Source of the DNA: HGM04593 sp045654885
GTDB lineage: Bacteria; Bacteroidota; Bacteroidia; Bacteroidales; Bacteroidaceae
Assembly (NCBI GenBank): GCA_045654885.1
Contig: JAZOOF010000031.1
Location: 1 to 64,000, forward strand
DNA: 64,000 bases
Reading direction: 5' to 3'
Both the position numbers and the translations under genes were made by a program. How positions within the stretch are numbered: the stretch's first letter is position 1; each line of letters opens with the position of its first letter. Below the pieces are notes generated by a model. It saw nothing but the letters and a program-made list of their open reading frames with translations, was not told the DNA's origin and searched no databases. Of the stretch, positions 46,311 to 54,498 are shown one piece after another.

Positions 46311-46391
46311 AGCAGAGGAAAAGTTATACTTTTACTATGCCGAGCGGGAGCAGGTTCAAGCGCACAAAGTGCGGTTAATGCTGAAGGCATC
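46311..46391 (+). repeat. Dispersed element copy B
   Basis: Same start as copy A, with an intact palindrome CGCAC-AAA-GTGCG at 46361-46373, followed by GGTTAATGCTGAAGGCATCG. Confidence 0.75.
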
Positions 46392-46545
46392 GACAACATC
46401 GGCAGCAATAGGTCGCGCGTAGCATAGCTGAAGGTTATGCCGCGCGGGTTGCGGAAAGACGGTGTTGTCAAAGCGGAAAACGGAAAGCCCGCGCCAATGA
46501 GCGAAACGGAAAGCTCGCTTTCGCGTTTTACAGCGAATGCAGCCG

Positions 46546-46586
46546 GGGTTCAAGCGCACAAAGTGCGGTTAATGCTTAAGGCATCG
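46546..46586 (+). repeat. Dispersed element copy C (partial)
   Basis: Matches the second half of copy B from GGTTCAAG to GGCATCG with one mismatch; palindrome at 46555-46567. Confidence 0.75.
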
Positions 46587-46777
46587 TAGATGCCAACAGC
46601 ATCTTGTAAAGTGTTGTGCTCCCTATCCTCAGTCACTGCGTGACAGCTCCTCTCGGGCAGAGGAGCAATCTTTTGAGGTACCGCGCGGGTTGCGAAGAGT
46701 TGACATGTCAAAGGTGAAAGGAGAGGTTTAAATATGGCTGTGAGTTTGTTTCGTAACTGTTGACGAAATAAGCAAAT

Positions 46778-47887
46778 TCAATTTGAATTGTGTGTGTTAT
46801 TTTGAATATCCAATTTAACGAGTCTTAGTCTGCATGTTGTATAACGCATCTGGGTGAAAAGGGGTTTAATTATATCATAATATTCCGGGAAACCGCATAT
46901 TTTTTTACCAATTATCTCCTGGTTGCATTCTTGTTCAATGAGAGATTCTATCGAGTTTGCTATTGATATATGATTCTGTTCTCTTAGTTTATCCGCAATA
47001 TCCTTCCATGAGTGCCTGATGAAGGTTGCTGTTGGGATAATACCATCAAGATGAGGCTTGAGAATGTCGGCAAATGCATTTGCCCTCATCAACGATATTT
47101 CTGTATTGAATTTGGTGTTCCCTTCAGGTGAAAATGCTGTCATGACTTCAACGCTTACTAAAGATGTTTCATTTGATTTAATTTGTTGTACAATGAGGGC
47201 AATCTTTTGTTTTGTGGCTGGGTTCATGTCAATCTTGTTTGTTCCAACAAGGAAGGGGATACCAGTTCTTATGTCTATCGTGTCATGTTGCTCAACAATG
47301 GATAGTTCAGTGTAAGATGTTGATGTGTGACTGTTGGGCTTCTCCTCATTTATATTGGTGCTGTTATTTCTGTTATAATTTAAAAGTAATAATGTCATAA
47401 ATCCTGCTATAAACAACAGAACGCATGTCATCATCACCTTGAATTTTGTGTTTCTGGATGTCAACATTGAACACAACTTTTTATAGAAGCCATCAAAGTA
47501 CTCTTTGTCATGTTTAACAGCATGTTTTCTTGTAACGTCAACAATGTCGTCGGGTAAGTTTGAGGGAAAGTCTGTGACACCTGAAAGGAATACCGGTATA
47601 ATATTCTTTTTATGCTTTAGGGCATGACTCAGCTCCCACCTCATCCAATCGTTTTGGGGGGCGGTGTCGGGATCAATAGTTCTGTCAAAAGCGTGCTCGT
47701 CAACAAATAATATGAAATCCTTGCATTGCTCAATTCTAGAAAGTAACTGTGTGTCGAAATTGCCATTGCGCAGAGTGTCAATGTCAAAACTTACCTTGTA
47801 TCCATCCCTGACAAGTAAATCGTACAGGTGCTTTGCTGTGTCAAAACCACCAGTTCGGCGATAACTTATGAAAATATCGAATTTCAT
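46778..47887 (-). CDS. TIR domain - transmembrane - OmpA-like domain protein
   Basis: A 369-residue protein with an unusual layout. Residues 1-140 are a TIR domain: FDIFISYRR at the start, the FDIDTLRNGNFD loop, and DWMRWELSHAL with E85 at the position of the NADase glutamate. Residues 151-170 are one transmembrane helix with basic residues on its N side, placing TIR in the cytoplasm. Residues about 200-350 lie outside and look OmpA-like (FLVGTNKIDMNPATKQKIAL, SPEGNTKFNTEISLMRANAF, a cell-wall-binding type fold). It may couple an envelope signal to NAD+ breakdown or signalling, as an abortive-infection defence; this is inference. Confidence 0.75.
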   Translation of the reverse strand: MKFDIFISYRRTGGFDTAKHLYDLLVRDGYKVSFDIDTLRNGNFDTQLLSRIEQCKDFILFVDEHAFDRTIDPDTAPQNDWMRWELSHALKHKKNIIPVFLSGVTDFPSNLPDDIVDVTRKHAVKHDKEYFDGFYKKLCSMLTSRNTKFKVMMTCVLLFIAGFMTLLLLNYNRNNSTNINEEKPNSHTSTSYTELSIVEQHDTIDIRTGIPFLVGTNKIDMNPATKQKIALIVQQIKSNETSLVSVEVMTAFSPEGNTKFNTEISLMRANAFADILKPHLDGIIPTATFIRHSWKDIADKLREQNHISIANSIESLIEQECNQEIIGKKICGFPEYYDIIKPLFTQMRYTTCRLRLVKLDIQNNTHNSN

Positions 47888-48207
47888 ATAGACATATCTT
47901 ATAATTATTCATCCATTCAAATCTATAACCTGTGGGTTGTTGGTAAAACAACTTGCAGTGCTTCAAGGGATTGTCCATGTCGCAGCGAATGACGCAGTGG
48001 ATATCCAAATATTCTGCATAATGTTATGGGAGGCTCTCTAAATTTCATTTTGTCGTTAACTGCCTACAAAGAACCTCATTAAGGCAACCGCTGGTATAAC
48101 TATATTTATGCAAAATAAATAAAAAATATATTTTAATCAAAGATATAAACACAAATCTTATCCAACGCTCAATGTGGGAAAGGGTGAAAAATGAGTTTCG
48201 ACAATAC

Positions 48208-48238
48208 GAGCAGGTTCAATCGCACAAGGTGCGGTTAA
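48208..48238 (+). repeat. Dispersed element copy D (partial)
   Basis: GAGCAGGTTCAATCGCAC, AAG, GTGCGGTTAA: same core as copies A-C, about 1.6 kb away across the TIR gene; palindrome at 48221-48233. Confidence 0.75.
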
Positions 48239-48254
48239 AAGTACCCCCTCCGAA

Positions 48255-48351
48255 ATTACTCGAGTAATAGTAGGAACTCCTTTGGGAACATAAATGTTCC
48301 GCCGTCGCAAGCAGTGCTTTTGTTTCGCACTGCCCCCACTAAGACAGTGGG
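48255..48351 (+). repeat. Array of four perfect hairpins
   Basis: Consecutive dyads: ATTACTC/GAGTAAT (48255-48268), GGAACAT/ATGTTCC (48285-48300), GCAGTGC/GCACTGC (48311-48333) and CCCACT/AGTGGG (48335-48351). Confidence 0.75.
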
Positions 48352-48470
48352 ACAATAACTTCTCCGACAACTTATTCCTCCACTGTTTTAGGGGAGGTGT
48401 CCGAAGGACGGAGGGGTGATTATTGTAACTTTTTATCCACGATTGTTTTCTATAATTGGATTTATACCCA

Positions 48471-48478
48471 TATATTTG
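48471..48478 (+). promoter_or_regulatory. Promoter -7 box of the flavin reductase gene
   Basis: TATATTTG fits TAnnTTTG and lies 22 bases before the ATG at 48501, ruling out the earlier in-frame start near 48456. Confidence 0.6.
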
Positions 48479-48500
48479 TGCTGTAACAATAGATATTCTT

Positions 48501-49064
48501 ATGAAAAGTTTTGGACAGAAGGCGTGGATGCTTCCACAGCCGGTACTTATTATAGGTACATATAACAGTGACGGTACTCCCAATGCCATGAATGCTGCAT
48601 GGGGCGGTCAATGGGACGGTAAGGAAATAATGATTAGCATGGGCTCGCATGCCACCACGGAGAACCTTGCGCGTTGTGGTGAGTTTACCGTTGCATTTGC
48701 CACTAAGGATACAATGGTTGCTGCAGACTATGTTGGTATTGTAAGTGCCAGGAAAGACCCTGCCAAGATGCAGAGGACGGGGTGGAGTGCCATGAAGGCC
48801 GAGAATGTGAATGCACCTGTGTTCACCGATTTTCCCATGACTATGGAGTGCCGCATTTTGCGCAAGATTGACGAGAGCGAGGAGGGGTATTATATTGTTG
48901 CCGAGATCGTCAACCTCCTTGTCGATGAGGCTTACATAGGCGAGGACGGCAAGCCCGATGTTGAGAAGATGCAGCTTATCACTTATGAGCCCATCCATCA
49001 TGGTTATGTTGAACTGGGTAAACGGGTGGGCAATGCTTTTGCCGATGGAAAAACTCTGAAGTAA
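48501..49064 (+). CDS. Flavin reductase family protein
   Basis: A 187-residue flavin-binding protein of the split-barrel FMN type (flavin reductase-like domain). Typical segments are the N-terminal PQPVLIIGTYNSDGTPNAMN, the strand GKEIMISMGSHATTENL and TVAFATKD; the C terminus has ITYEPIHHGYVELGKRVGNAF. Such proteins reduce FMN with NAD(P)H or bind it as a redox cofactor. The ATG at 48501 was chosen because the promoter box ends 22 bases before it. The next gene, another flavoprotein, begins 12 bases downstream, so they form a two-gene operon. Confidence 0.85.
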   Translation: MKSFGQKAWMLPQPVLIIGTYNSDGTPNAMNAAWGGQWDGKEIMISMGSHATTENLARCGEFTVAFATKDTMVAADYVGIVSARKDPAKMQRTGWSAMKAENVNAPVFTDFPMTMECRILRKIDESEEGYYIVAEIVNLLVDEAYIGEDGKPDVEKMQLITYEPIHHGYVELGKRVGNAFADGKTLK

Positions 49065-49075
49065 TTTTTAAGATT

Positions 49076-49699
49076 ATGAAAGTACTGCTTATAAACGGAA
49101 GCCCTCGCAAGGAGGGAAATACTGCCACAGCACTGGCCGAGGTGGCTAAACAATTGGAGAAAGAGGGTATTGAAAGCGAAATCGTATGGATTGGAAACAA
49201 ACCTATACGTGGTTGCGCGGCCTGTGGCCAGTGTGCGGCCAAAGGCTTGCGACGTTGTGTGTTTGACGATGATGTATGCAATGGCATATCGGGGAAGTTT
49301 GCCGATGCAAACGCTCTCATTGTGGGTTCGCCTGTCTATTACGGTCAGCCCAACGGTGCGTTGCTCTCTGTAATACAGCGCGCGTTCTATTCAAACGGTG
49401 CAAATATCGCAGGTAAACCGGCTGCGGCCATTGCCGTGTGCCGCCGTGGAGGTGCCACTGCAGCATTCGAAAGCCTGAACATGCCTTTTCAAATGATGAA
49501 CATGCCGGTGGTGACATCGCAATACTGGAACATCGTTTACGGCAGGACACCCGGCGAAGCCGCCTTGGACAGGGTGGGCATGCAAACCATGCAGACGCTT
49601 GCCCGTAACATGGCATGGCTGTTGAAGTCGACAAACGGTGAGAAGGCGCCCGGTCGCCCCAAGGATGAACCTTGGGATATGATGCACTTTATCCGATAA
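49076..49699 (+). CDS. NADPH-dependent FMN reductase / flavodoxin-like oxidoreductase
   Basis: A 207-residue flavodoxin-fold protein. The FMN phosphate loop LINGSPRKEGNTATAL is at residues 5-20, and GSPVYYGQPNG forms the second FMN-contact loop near residue 83. A CAACGQC motif (residues about 49-55) is typical of the iron-sulfur-flavoprotein-like subgroup of NAD(P)H-dependent oxidoreductases, though its spacing does not prove a cluster. Likely cytoplasmic reduction of quinones, flavins or metals. It is co-transcribed with the flavin reductase. Confidence 0.87.
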   Translation: MKVLLINGSPRKEGNTATALAEVAKQLEKEGIESEIVWIGNKPIRGCAACGQCAAKGLRRCVFDDDVCNGISGKFADANALIVGSPVYYGQPNGALLSVIQRAFYSNGANIAGKPAAAIAVCRRGGATAAFESLNMPFQMMNMPVVTSQYWNIVYGRTPGEAALDRVGMQTMQTLARNMAWLLKSTNGEKAPGRPKDEPWDMMHFIR

Positions 49700-49741
49700 A
49701 AGTATTGAAATAATGTCGCAGTTTCCCCAAAATGTATCTTG

Positions 49742-50155
49742 TCATTTTATACTGTTGGCGAATTCCTTAAACTTCATCTGGATTTCGTCCCTCACTCTGC
49801 GAAACTCTTTCATCACATATTCATCCGTCCCTATGGCATCCGAGGGGTCATCAAAACCGATGTGCAGGCGGTGTTTGACTTTACCCGTAAACACTGGACA
49901 ACTCTCGTTTGCTCCGCCACAGACAGTTATCACATAATCCCACTCGTCGTTGAGATATATTTCTACACTCTTGGGCCTGTGCCCGGATAGGTCAATACCC
50001 ACTTCTTTCATCACTTCGATAGCTTTGGGATTCACCCTCTCGGCCGGTATGGTTCCGGCAGAATGCACTTCCAGGTTGCGACTGAATGACTGAAGGAATC
50101 CGTGTGCCATCTGGCTGCGGCAACTGTTACCTGTACACAAAATCAATACTCTCAT
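49742..50155 (-). CDS. arsC: Thioredoxin-dependent arsenate reductase (LMW-PTP fold)
   Basis: A 137-residue low-molecular-weight phosphatase-fold protein with the P-loop CTGNSCRS (C7, R13). It also carries C79 and C86 (TVCGGANESCPVF); their spacing from the first Cys (72 and 7 residues) equals that of the C10-C82-C89 triad in staphylococcal ArsC. It is therefore a reductase of arsenate to arsenite rather than a plain tyrosine phosphatase. It is the last gene of a minus-strand run; no arsenite pump or ArsR was seen within the window. Confidence 0.88.
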   Translation of the reverse strand: MRVLILCTGNSCRSQMAHGFLQSFSRNLEVHSAGTIPAERVNPKAIEVMKEVGIDLSGHRPKSVEIYLNDEWDYVITVCGGANESCPVFTGKVKHRLHIGFDDPSDAIGTDEYVMKEFRRVRDEIQMKFKEFANSIK

Positions 50156-50177
50156 ATATGCAATAAAATATTACTCT

Positions 50178-50870
50178 TTACCGGTGTTTGGGAAAGAAAG
50201 GACAACGCAAACGGATGCATTGGTTGTTCTTGCCGAAATGTCTGCACACGACGGTGGATTTCTCCATGGAGACACCGAAATTCGCTTCCACGAAATCAAT
50301 GGCTGCCAGGATGGACAGGTACGAGTCGCGCTTGCAGCATCGTGGACCACCCACCTCGGCAATCTTGCATAACGATGCAGCCGACATCTTATGCGACAAT
50401 GCAAAAGGTTCTATTGTCAATGGTGTGGAGTGCGAGATAACGGAAACGAACATGCCGGAACTCAATCCTGCACCACAGGCTCCCCAAAAACCGCAAGCTC
50501 CACCTGGAACCTGCTTGCCTCGTTTCATCATTTCCACCAATGCATCGGGGAGCACGATATCCCCTCCGGCATTATGGTAGGCTGTCAGCAAAGCCGTTCC
50601 CACCATCACATGATGCTCGGGGCCGTGCATATGGCAGAAGGGCATCGCCATCATCTTCTCCAGAATCTCTATGGGGTTCTTGGAGGTTTCTTCAAGGCAC
50701 AGTTTGTAAATGGCATCTATGCCCTTTGTGTGGCACTCGTTGCAGACATAATGTCCTTGTTCGCAACAGGTTTTGCTCTCTTCTTTCTTGTGGCAAATGG
50801 CACACTCCATGAGGATTTCCTTTTCCAGGTACTTCAATGGAGCACTACATATAAGACATTCTTCTTTCAT
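50178..50870 (-). CDS. Cysteine-rich DUF5714 protein
   Basis: A 230-residue cytoplasmic protein that matches DUF5714, common in anaerobes. The N terminus has zinc-finger-like pairs (CLIC, CAIC, then CCEQGHYVCNECH), the middle has GGACGFWGACGAG and the end has CCKRDSYLS and CRHFGKNNQCIRLRCPFFP. The many Cys residues suggest zinc or iron-sulfur binding. It is 22 bases upstream of arsC and 30 bases downstream of the dehydrogenase gene, consistent with a shared transcript. Function unknown; a link to metal or thiol chemistry is only suggested by context. Confidence 0.8.
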   Translation of the reverse strand: MKEECLICSAPLKYLEKEILMECAICHKKEESKTCCEQGHYVCNECHTKGIDAIYKLCLEETSKNPIEILEKMMAMPFCHMHGPEHHVMVGTALLTAYHNAGGDIVLPDALVEMMKRGKQVPGGACGFWGACGAGLSSGMFVSVISHSTPLTIEPFALSHKMSAASLCKIAEVGGPRCCKRDSYLSILAAIDFVEANFGVSMEKSTVVCRHFGKNNQCIRLRCPFFPKHR

Positions 50871-50900
50871 TCTCCTGTAATTATAAGTTCAATTTTGCAA

Positions 50901-51932
50901 TCAGATGATAGCTATCTTTATCACCCCGTCCATCTTGTTCTCAAAGATGCGGTAAGCCTCCTCTATCTCACTCAATGGAAAACGATGCGTGATGAGTGGG
51001 GTGGTGTCAATCCGTCCGGCTTCGATGAGGCCGAGTACCTCTTCACAGTCACAGCCATCGACACCGCCGGTCTTGAAGGTGAGGTTCTTGCCATACATCT
51101 GGGGCAAAGGTAGAATCTGTGGTTTATCGTAAAGGGCTACCACGGTTACAATGGCGTTTGGTCGGGCGCACTCCCACGCGAGGCGGAAGGTGTCATCGGC
51201 TCCGGCAACTTCGAGCACGCGGTCGGCTCCGCCATGGTCGCTGTTCTGCAGCACGAACTCCTTGCACTCCTCGGGGGTGGTGAGCAGTACATCGGGGTAA
51301 TGCTCTTGTACAAAGCGACGTCTCTCTTCCGATTTCTCGCAAACGATGATGCGTTTGGGTTGTTTCAGCATAACGCAAAGCAGGGTGCAGATGCCTGTTG
51401 GGCCTGCACCAATGATGAGCACGGTGTCATCCTCGCTAATTTCCGAAATTCGCGCCGCCCAAAAACCTGTGGCCAAGACATCGCCCACAAGCAAGGCCTG
51501 TTCATCGGTTACGCAGTCGGGGATGCGGTTCAATCCTTGATTGGCCAATGGTACACGCACGTGCTGCGTCTGTCCGCCATCGATGCGGCATCCAAGTGCC
51601 CATCCGCCATTTGGGTCGGTACAGTTGTTTACATAGCCGTTACGGCAGAAGAAACACTCCCCGCAGAAGGTCTCCACGTTGACGGTCACCCGGTCGCCTG
51701 GCTTTACGTTGGTGACATCTGCTCCCACTTCCTCAACCACGCCTACCATTTCGTGGCCAACGGTAATGCCCGGAACGGCGCGAGGAACGCTTCCGTGCTT
51801 TATATGCAAATCACTTGAACAGATGCTGCTCATTGTCACGCGGACAATGGCATCGGTTGGTTCAATTAGTGCAGGCCTTGCTTTCTCCACCAAAGCGAAC
51901 TTTCCTTTTTCTATGTATGTGTATGCTAACAT
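50901..51932 (-). CDS. Zinc-dependent alcohol dehydrogenase family protein
   Basis: A 343-residue medium-chain dehydrogenase/reductase. The GroES-like N-terminal half has the catalytic zinc ligands C38 and H60-E61 and four structural-zinc cysteines (C90, C93, C96, C104). The Rossmann half has VLIIGAGPTGICTLL for NAD(P) binding. It oxidises or reduces an alcohol or polyol; the substrate cannot be told from sequence. It starts seven bases after the stop of the PGN_0703-type gene and reads into DUF5714 and arsC. Confidence 0.9.
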   Translation of the reverse strand: MLAYTYIEKGKFALVEKARPALIEPTDAIVRVTMSSICSSDLHIKHGSVPRAVPGITVGHEMVGVVEEVGADVTNVKPGDRVTVNVETFCGECFFCRNGYVNNCTDPNGGWALGCRIDGGQTQHVRVPLANQGLNRIPDCVTDEQALLVGDVLATGFWAARISEISEDDTVLIIGAGPTGICTLLCVMLKQPKRIIVCEKSEERRRFVQEHYPDVLLTTPEECKEFVLQNSDHGGADRVLEVAGADDTFRLAWECARPNAIVTVVALYDKPQILPLPQMYGKNLTFKTGGVDGCDCEEVLGLIEAGRIDTTPLITHRFPLSEIEEAYRIFENKMDGVIKIAII

Positions 51933-51939
51933 AATGGTA

Positions 51940-52920
51940 TTATTCGTTTTTCTTCAGTTTGTCAAAGTTGAGGTATCTGTCATAGAAGCGTTCGAATACT
52001 TCGCGATATTCATCAGGGCAATTGATGATTATTGCGTTTACAAAATCCTCCAAATATACTTGTTTTATCTTGTTCTTGTACTCATTACGCAGTACATTAG
52101 TCAAAGACTCTAACTCTTTTTTAGTTGTAGGATGTTTTTGTGGAGCAAGGATAATAGAATATGACAATAAACCTTCTTTATGTCCATACATCTCACTCAA
52201 AAGGAAATTACGATAGATTTGTGTAAGCGGGGTGTCACCTTTTACTATGCTTTGCTCTTCATCAGCGTTAAAGCATTTGAGTTCCTTTACCGCCTCAATG
52301 CTTTTTACGCGGGGAATCTTCTTACCATTTTTATCCCTGTCATAGGCTATATTAGTGCCAAGATTCTCGGAGTATTTTGTTTCTATGGCAATGAATCCGT
52401 TTTTGCCATGTTCGTCTTCAAATCTTATGATTGCATCCATTGCGCTCTTGTCTCCGGTCAATTCCTTATATTCCTTAGGAATGAATTCCAATTCTACTTC
52501 CGTTACTTTGTGTATGGGATAGTTGGGGAGAGCGGCTTTTATTACTTTAGTTGCAATTTTGGAAGATTCTTTAAGCATCTGTTGTAATGGGCAGAACAAA
52601 TTGAATGCCATAGGTTGGCTCGAAAGGAGATTATTGAAGAGCCTGTCCGATTCGATGGTTTCGTATGGCTTCTTGTTCTCGGGATTTACACGTTTCTTTG
52701 CATAGTCGAATGCATACCCGGTAAGGAAGTTCTTCCAACACCCCTCCTTGGGAATCTCCCCGTTGCTGATGTAGTTGCCGTAATAATGCACATTACCATA
52801 TCTGTCTGTATATGGACGTATTTCTTCATCAATCTCTACACGATAAATTGATTGCAATTTACGACAATCTGCTACAAAACGCGAATCTCCGTTATATTCC
52901 TCTCCGTACTCCTTCTCCAT
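51940..52920 (-). CDS. PGN_0703 family putative restriction endonuclease
   Basis: A 326-residue protein that I recognise as the PGN_0703 family. The PD-(D/E)xK-type core is D162 (SAMDAIIRF), E180 and K182 (FIAIETKYSE), preceded by SQPMAFNLF, a family-typical segment. No methyltransferase lies beside it, so it is probably a stand-alone nuclease or defence effector rather than part of a classical RM pair. It follows the nucleotidyltransferase gene by 31 bases and precedes the dehydrogenase by seven, so a defence-like pair is joined to a metabolic operon. Confidence 0.75.
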   Translation of the reverse strand: MEKEYGEEYNGDSRFVADCRKLQSIYRVEIDEEIRPYTDRYGNVHYYGNYISNGEIPKEGCWKNFLTGYAFDYAKKRVNPENKKPYETIESDRLFNNLLSSQPMAFNLFCPLQQMLKESSKIATKVIKAALPNYPIHKVTEVELEFIPKEYKELTGDKSAMDAIIRFEDEHGKNGFIAIETKYSENLGTNIAYDRDKNGKKIPRVKSIEAVKELKCFNADEEQSIVKGDTPLTQIYRNFLLSEMYGHKEGLLSYSIILAPQKHPTTKKELESLTNVLRNEYKNKIKQVYLEDFVNAIIINCPDEYREVFERFYDRYLNFDKLKKNE

Positions 52921-52951
52921 CTTTATTAAATTTTATTAGCAAGTTCAAAAT

Positions 52952-53611
52952 TTATCGCGTTCTATTAATCCGTTTTTTTGACCATTCGAACAATATACGG
53001 GATGCCGCGTTAAAGTCAACTGTCTCGCCGTTTTTGTACTTCAAGAAAGTCTCTGTAATTACACGCTCCTCAGTCGATGCCACTTGGAGCAACCGGCTTT
53101 GATGCTTGATGTAGTTCCCTGTCTGCTTGAAAACGATAGCCTGCACCACAAAAGAGGCGGCTTTGTACAAACCTTTCAGAATCTCCTCGCTCTTTTCGTG
53201 CAACATATTGTGCACGCACCCGTGGTAGATGTTGCCTGCGCCCATCCTGATGGCTCTGTCAATGGCAGCATTGTCAATCAACGGAAGCAAATCGTCCAGA
53301 CTACCCTTTATGGCGGTGGTGTCGTGATAGAACTGGAAAAGGTCGGATGGCTCCCAGTTTAGGATTTCATCCTTGCCCGACACAAAGCCACAAATCAGTT
53401 CTCTATGAGGCAAAGTATCCAACATATCGTTATAAGCCTGGATGTCCTCTGCGCTCAATTCGTCCAGAATCACTACAATATCGATGTCGCTGCTCTCTGT
53501 TGCCTCGCCACGGCCATAACTGCCTTGCAGGCCAACGAACCAAACGCGACAGGTAAACACTTCATCCAGTTTATGGAGAAAGTCATTCATCCAAACATTT
53601 ATATCTATCAT
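52952..53611 (-). CDS. Nucleotidyltransferase (MNT-like) with HEPN-like C terminus
   Basis: A 219-residue protein. The N-terminal ~105 residues form a polymerase-beta-type minimal nucleotidyltransferase with GSYGRG (30-35) and SDIDIVV (D42, D44). The C-terminal half is helical with RxxxxxH-like and TGNYIKHQSRLL segments, resembling a HEPN domain. MNT and HEPN are usually two proteins forming a toxin-antitoxin pair in which MNT adenylylates HEPN; here they appear fused. It could instead be an aminoglycoside-type nucleotidyltransferase. Confidence 0.75.
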   Translation of the reverse strand: MIDINVWMNDFLHKLDEVFTCRVWFVGLQGSYGRGEATESSDIDIVVILDELSAEDIQAYNDMLDTLPHRELICGFVSGKDEILNWEPSDLFQFYHDTTAIKGSLDDLLPLIDNAAIDRAIRMGAGNIYHGCVHNMLHEKSEEILKGLYKAASFVVQAIVFKQTGNYIKHQSRLLQVASTEERVITETFLKYKNGETVDFNAASRILFEWSKKRINRTR

Positions 53612-53682
53612 ACTCTTCTTTTTATATCATCAACATAATTCGCCCTTCGGCCTCTTCTGTTTTCATCTCTTTTTATATATTA

Positions 53683-53690
53683 CAAAGATA
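53683..53690 (-). promoter_or_regulatory. Promoter -7 box of the nucleotidyltransferase operon
   Basis: On the minus strand TATCTTTG (53690-53683) fits the consensus, giving a leader of about 68 bases. The -33 element is weak. Confidence 0.5.
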
Positions 53691-54444
53691 CTTCATTGCC
53701 TGATATTATTGCTGCTCCACATGGAGAAAAATAAATTTCGCTTGCAGATTTGCCTGTGCATGAAGTAGAGAACAGCTTTGCCAAATTTTGATTCATATAT
53801 TGAATTGTATGGCTTGTAACTGCTGTGCTTGGTGAGCGTAAATTACTCTCCTCTACAAGTGACATTTTACCCCAAAATTGTGGCGAATTGCATGCATGTA
53901 GGTTTTAAAAAATGATAATTCGCATGCTTTTGAAATTATAGATAAATACATTGAATATTAATTATATAAATAATATATTTTGCTGAGAAATACGCTTTTG
54001 CTATTGTATTAGGCGTGAAAAATGCCGGCAATTTGGCGATAGGGTGATTATTTCATTCTTTCATTTCTTTCTCCGGCTCTTGGTGAACAGATTGTATTAC
54101 TACAAGAACAAAAAGGTCTTACCCGGATTTCTTTGTTTTCCCGGCAAAATAATCAAAAATAGCAATATTTGATGTTTTGGTTTAACAAATAATAAGTATA
54201 GTATGGATATATAATGAATTAACAATATATTGTTGATGTGATGCTTTTATGGAAGGCTTTATGTAGGATGAAAGAGGGAAGATGTGCATTACCTTGCCGG
54301 CATTGCCCAGCAACTAAGGCTTCGTGGCCGGGGAAAAGAGTCGGGAGTGTAATGAACGGCTGCTGATGGGATTGTTTTTGCAATATTACTATTTGCGGCG
54401 CTCTGTGTTGTCTTTTTGCCGTGGCGGCAGCGAACTCGAACATG
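53691..54444. other. Long AT-rich intergenic region
   Basis: No gene was recognised. It has an inverted repeat GCGAATT/AATTCGC (53883-53889/53917-53923) with GCATGC beside each arm, and a GC-richer segment at 54287-54354 with nested pairing CATTAC/GTAATG and CCGGC/GCCGG (54297-54301/54327-54331). Confidence 0.5.
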
Positions 54445-54482
54445 TTTGTTTTTGTTTTTTACCTTCTCTTACATTATCTTTG
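54445..54482 (+). promoter_or_regulatory. Promoter of queA
   Basis: TTTG (54451-54454; another at 54445) and TATCTTTG (54475-54482) lie 24 bases apart. Transcription would start near 54486, which fixes the ATG at 54499 as start. Confidence 0.7.
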
Positions 54483-54498
54483 CAACAAAGATAATATA

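Larger units (their letters stand above)
46124..46777. other. Repeat-rich region without genes
   Basis: No credible gene. It carries copies of a dispersed element with core CGCAC-AAA-GTGCG, plus shorter repeats: AAAGCTGCGAGTAAGCGA twice (near 46131 and 46214) and AGCGAACGAAA twice (near 46244 and 46284). Confidence 0.7.
47888..48500. other. Intergenic region with hairpin array and flavin reductase promoter
   Basis: No gene. From 48208 it holds a repeat copy and a ladder of perfect hairpins to 48351, then another repeat-like segment with CCTCC/GGAGG pairing to about 48418, and a promoter at 48471. Confidence 0.6.

Noticed and set aside
46149..46586. GGTTCAA segments resembling a tRNA T-loop.
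   Set aside because: No acceptor, D or anticodon arms can be built; the segments are part of the dispersed repeat.
53680..53865. A 61-residue minus-strand frame in the gap before queA.
   Set aside because: No recognisable domain or start signal, and it overlaps the -7 box of the nucleotidyltransferase operon.
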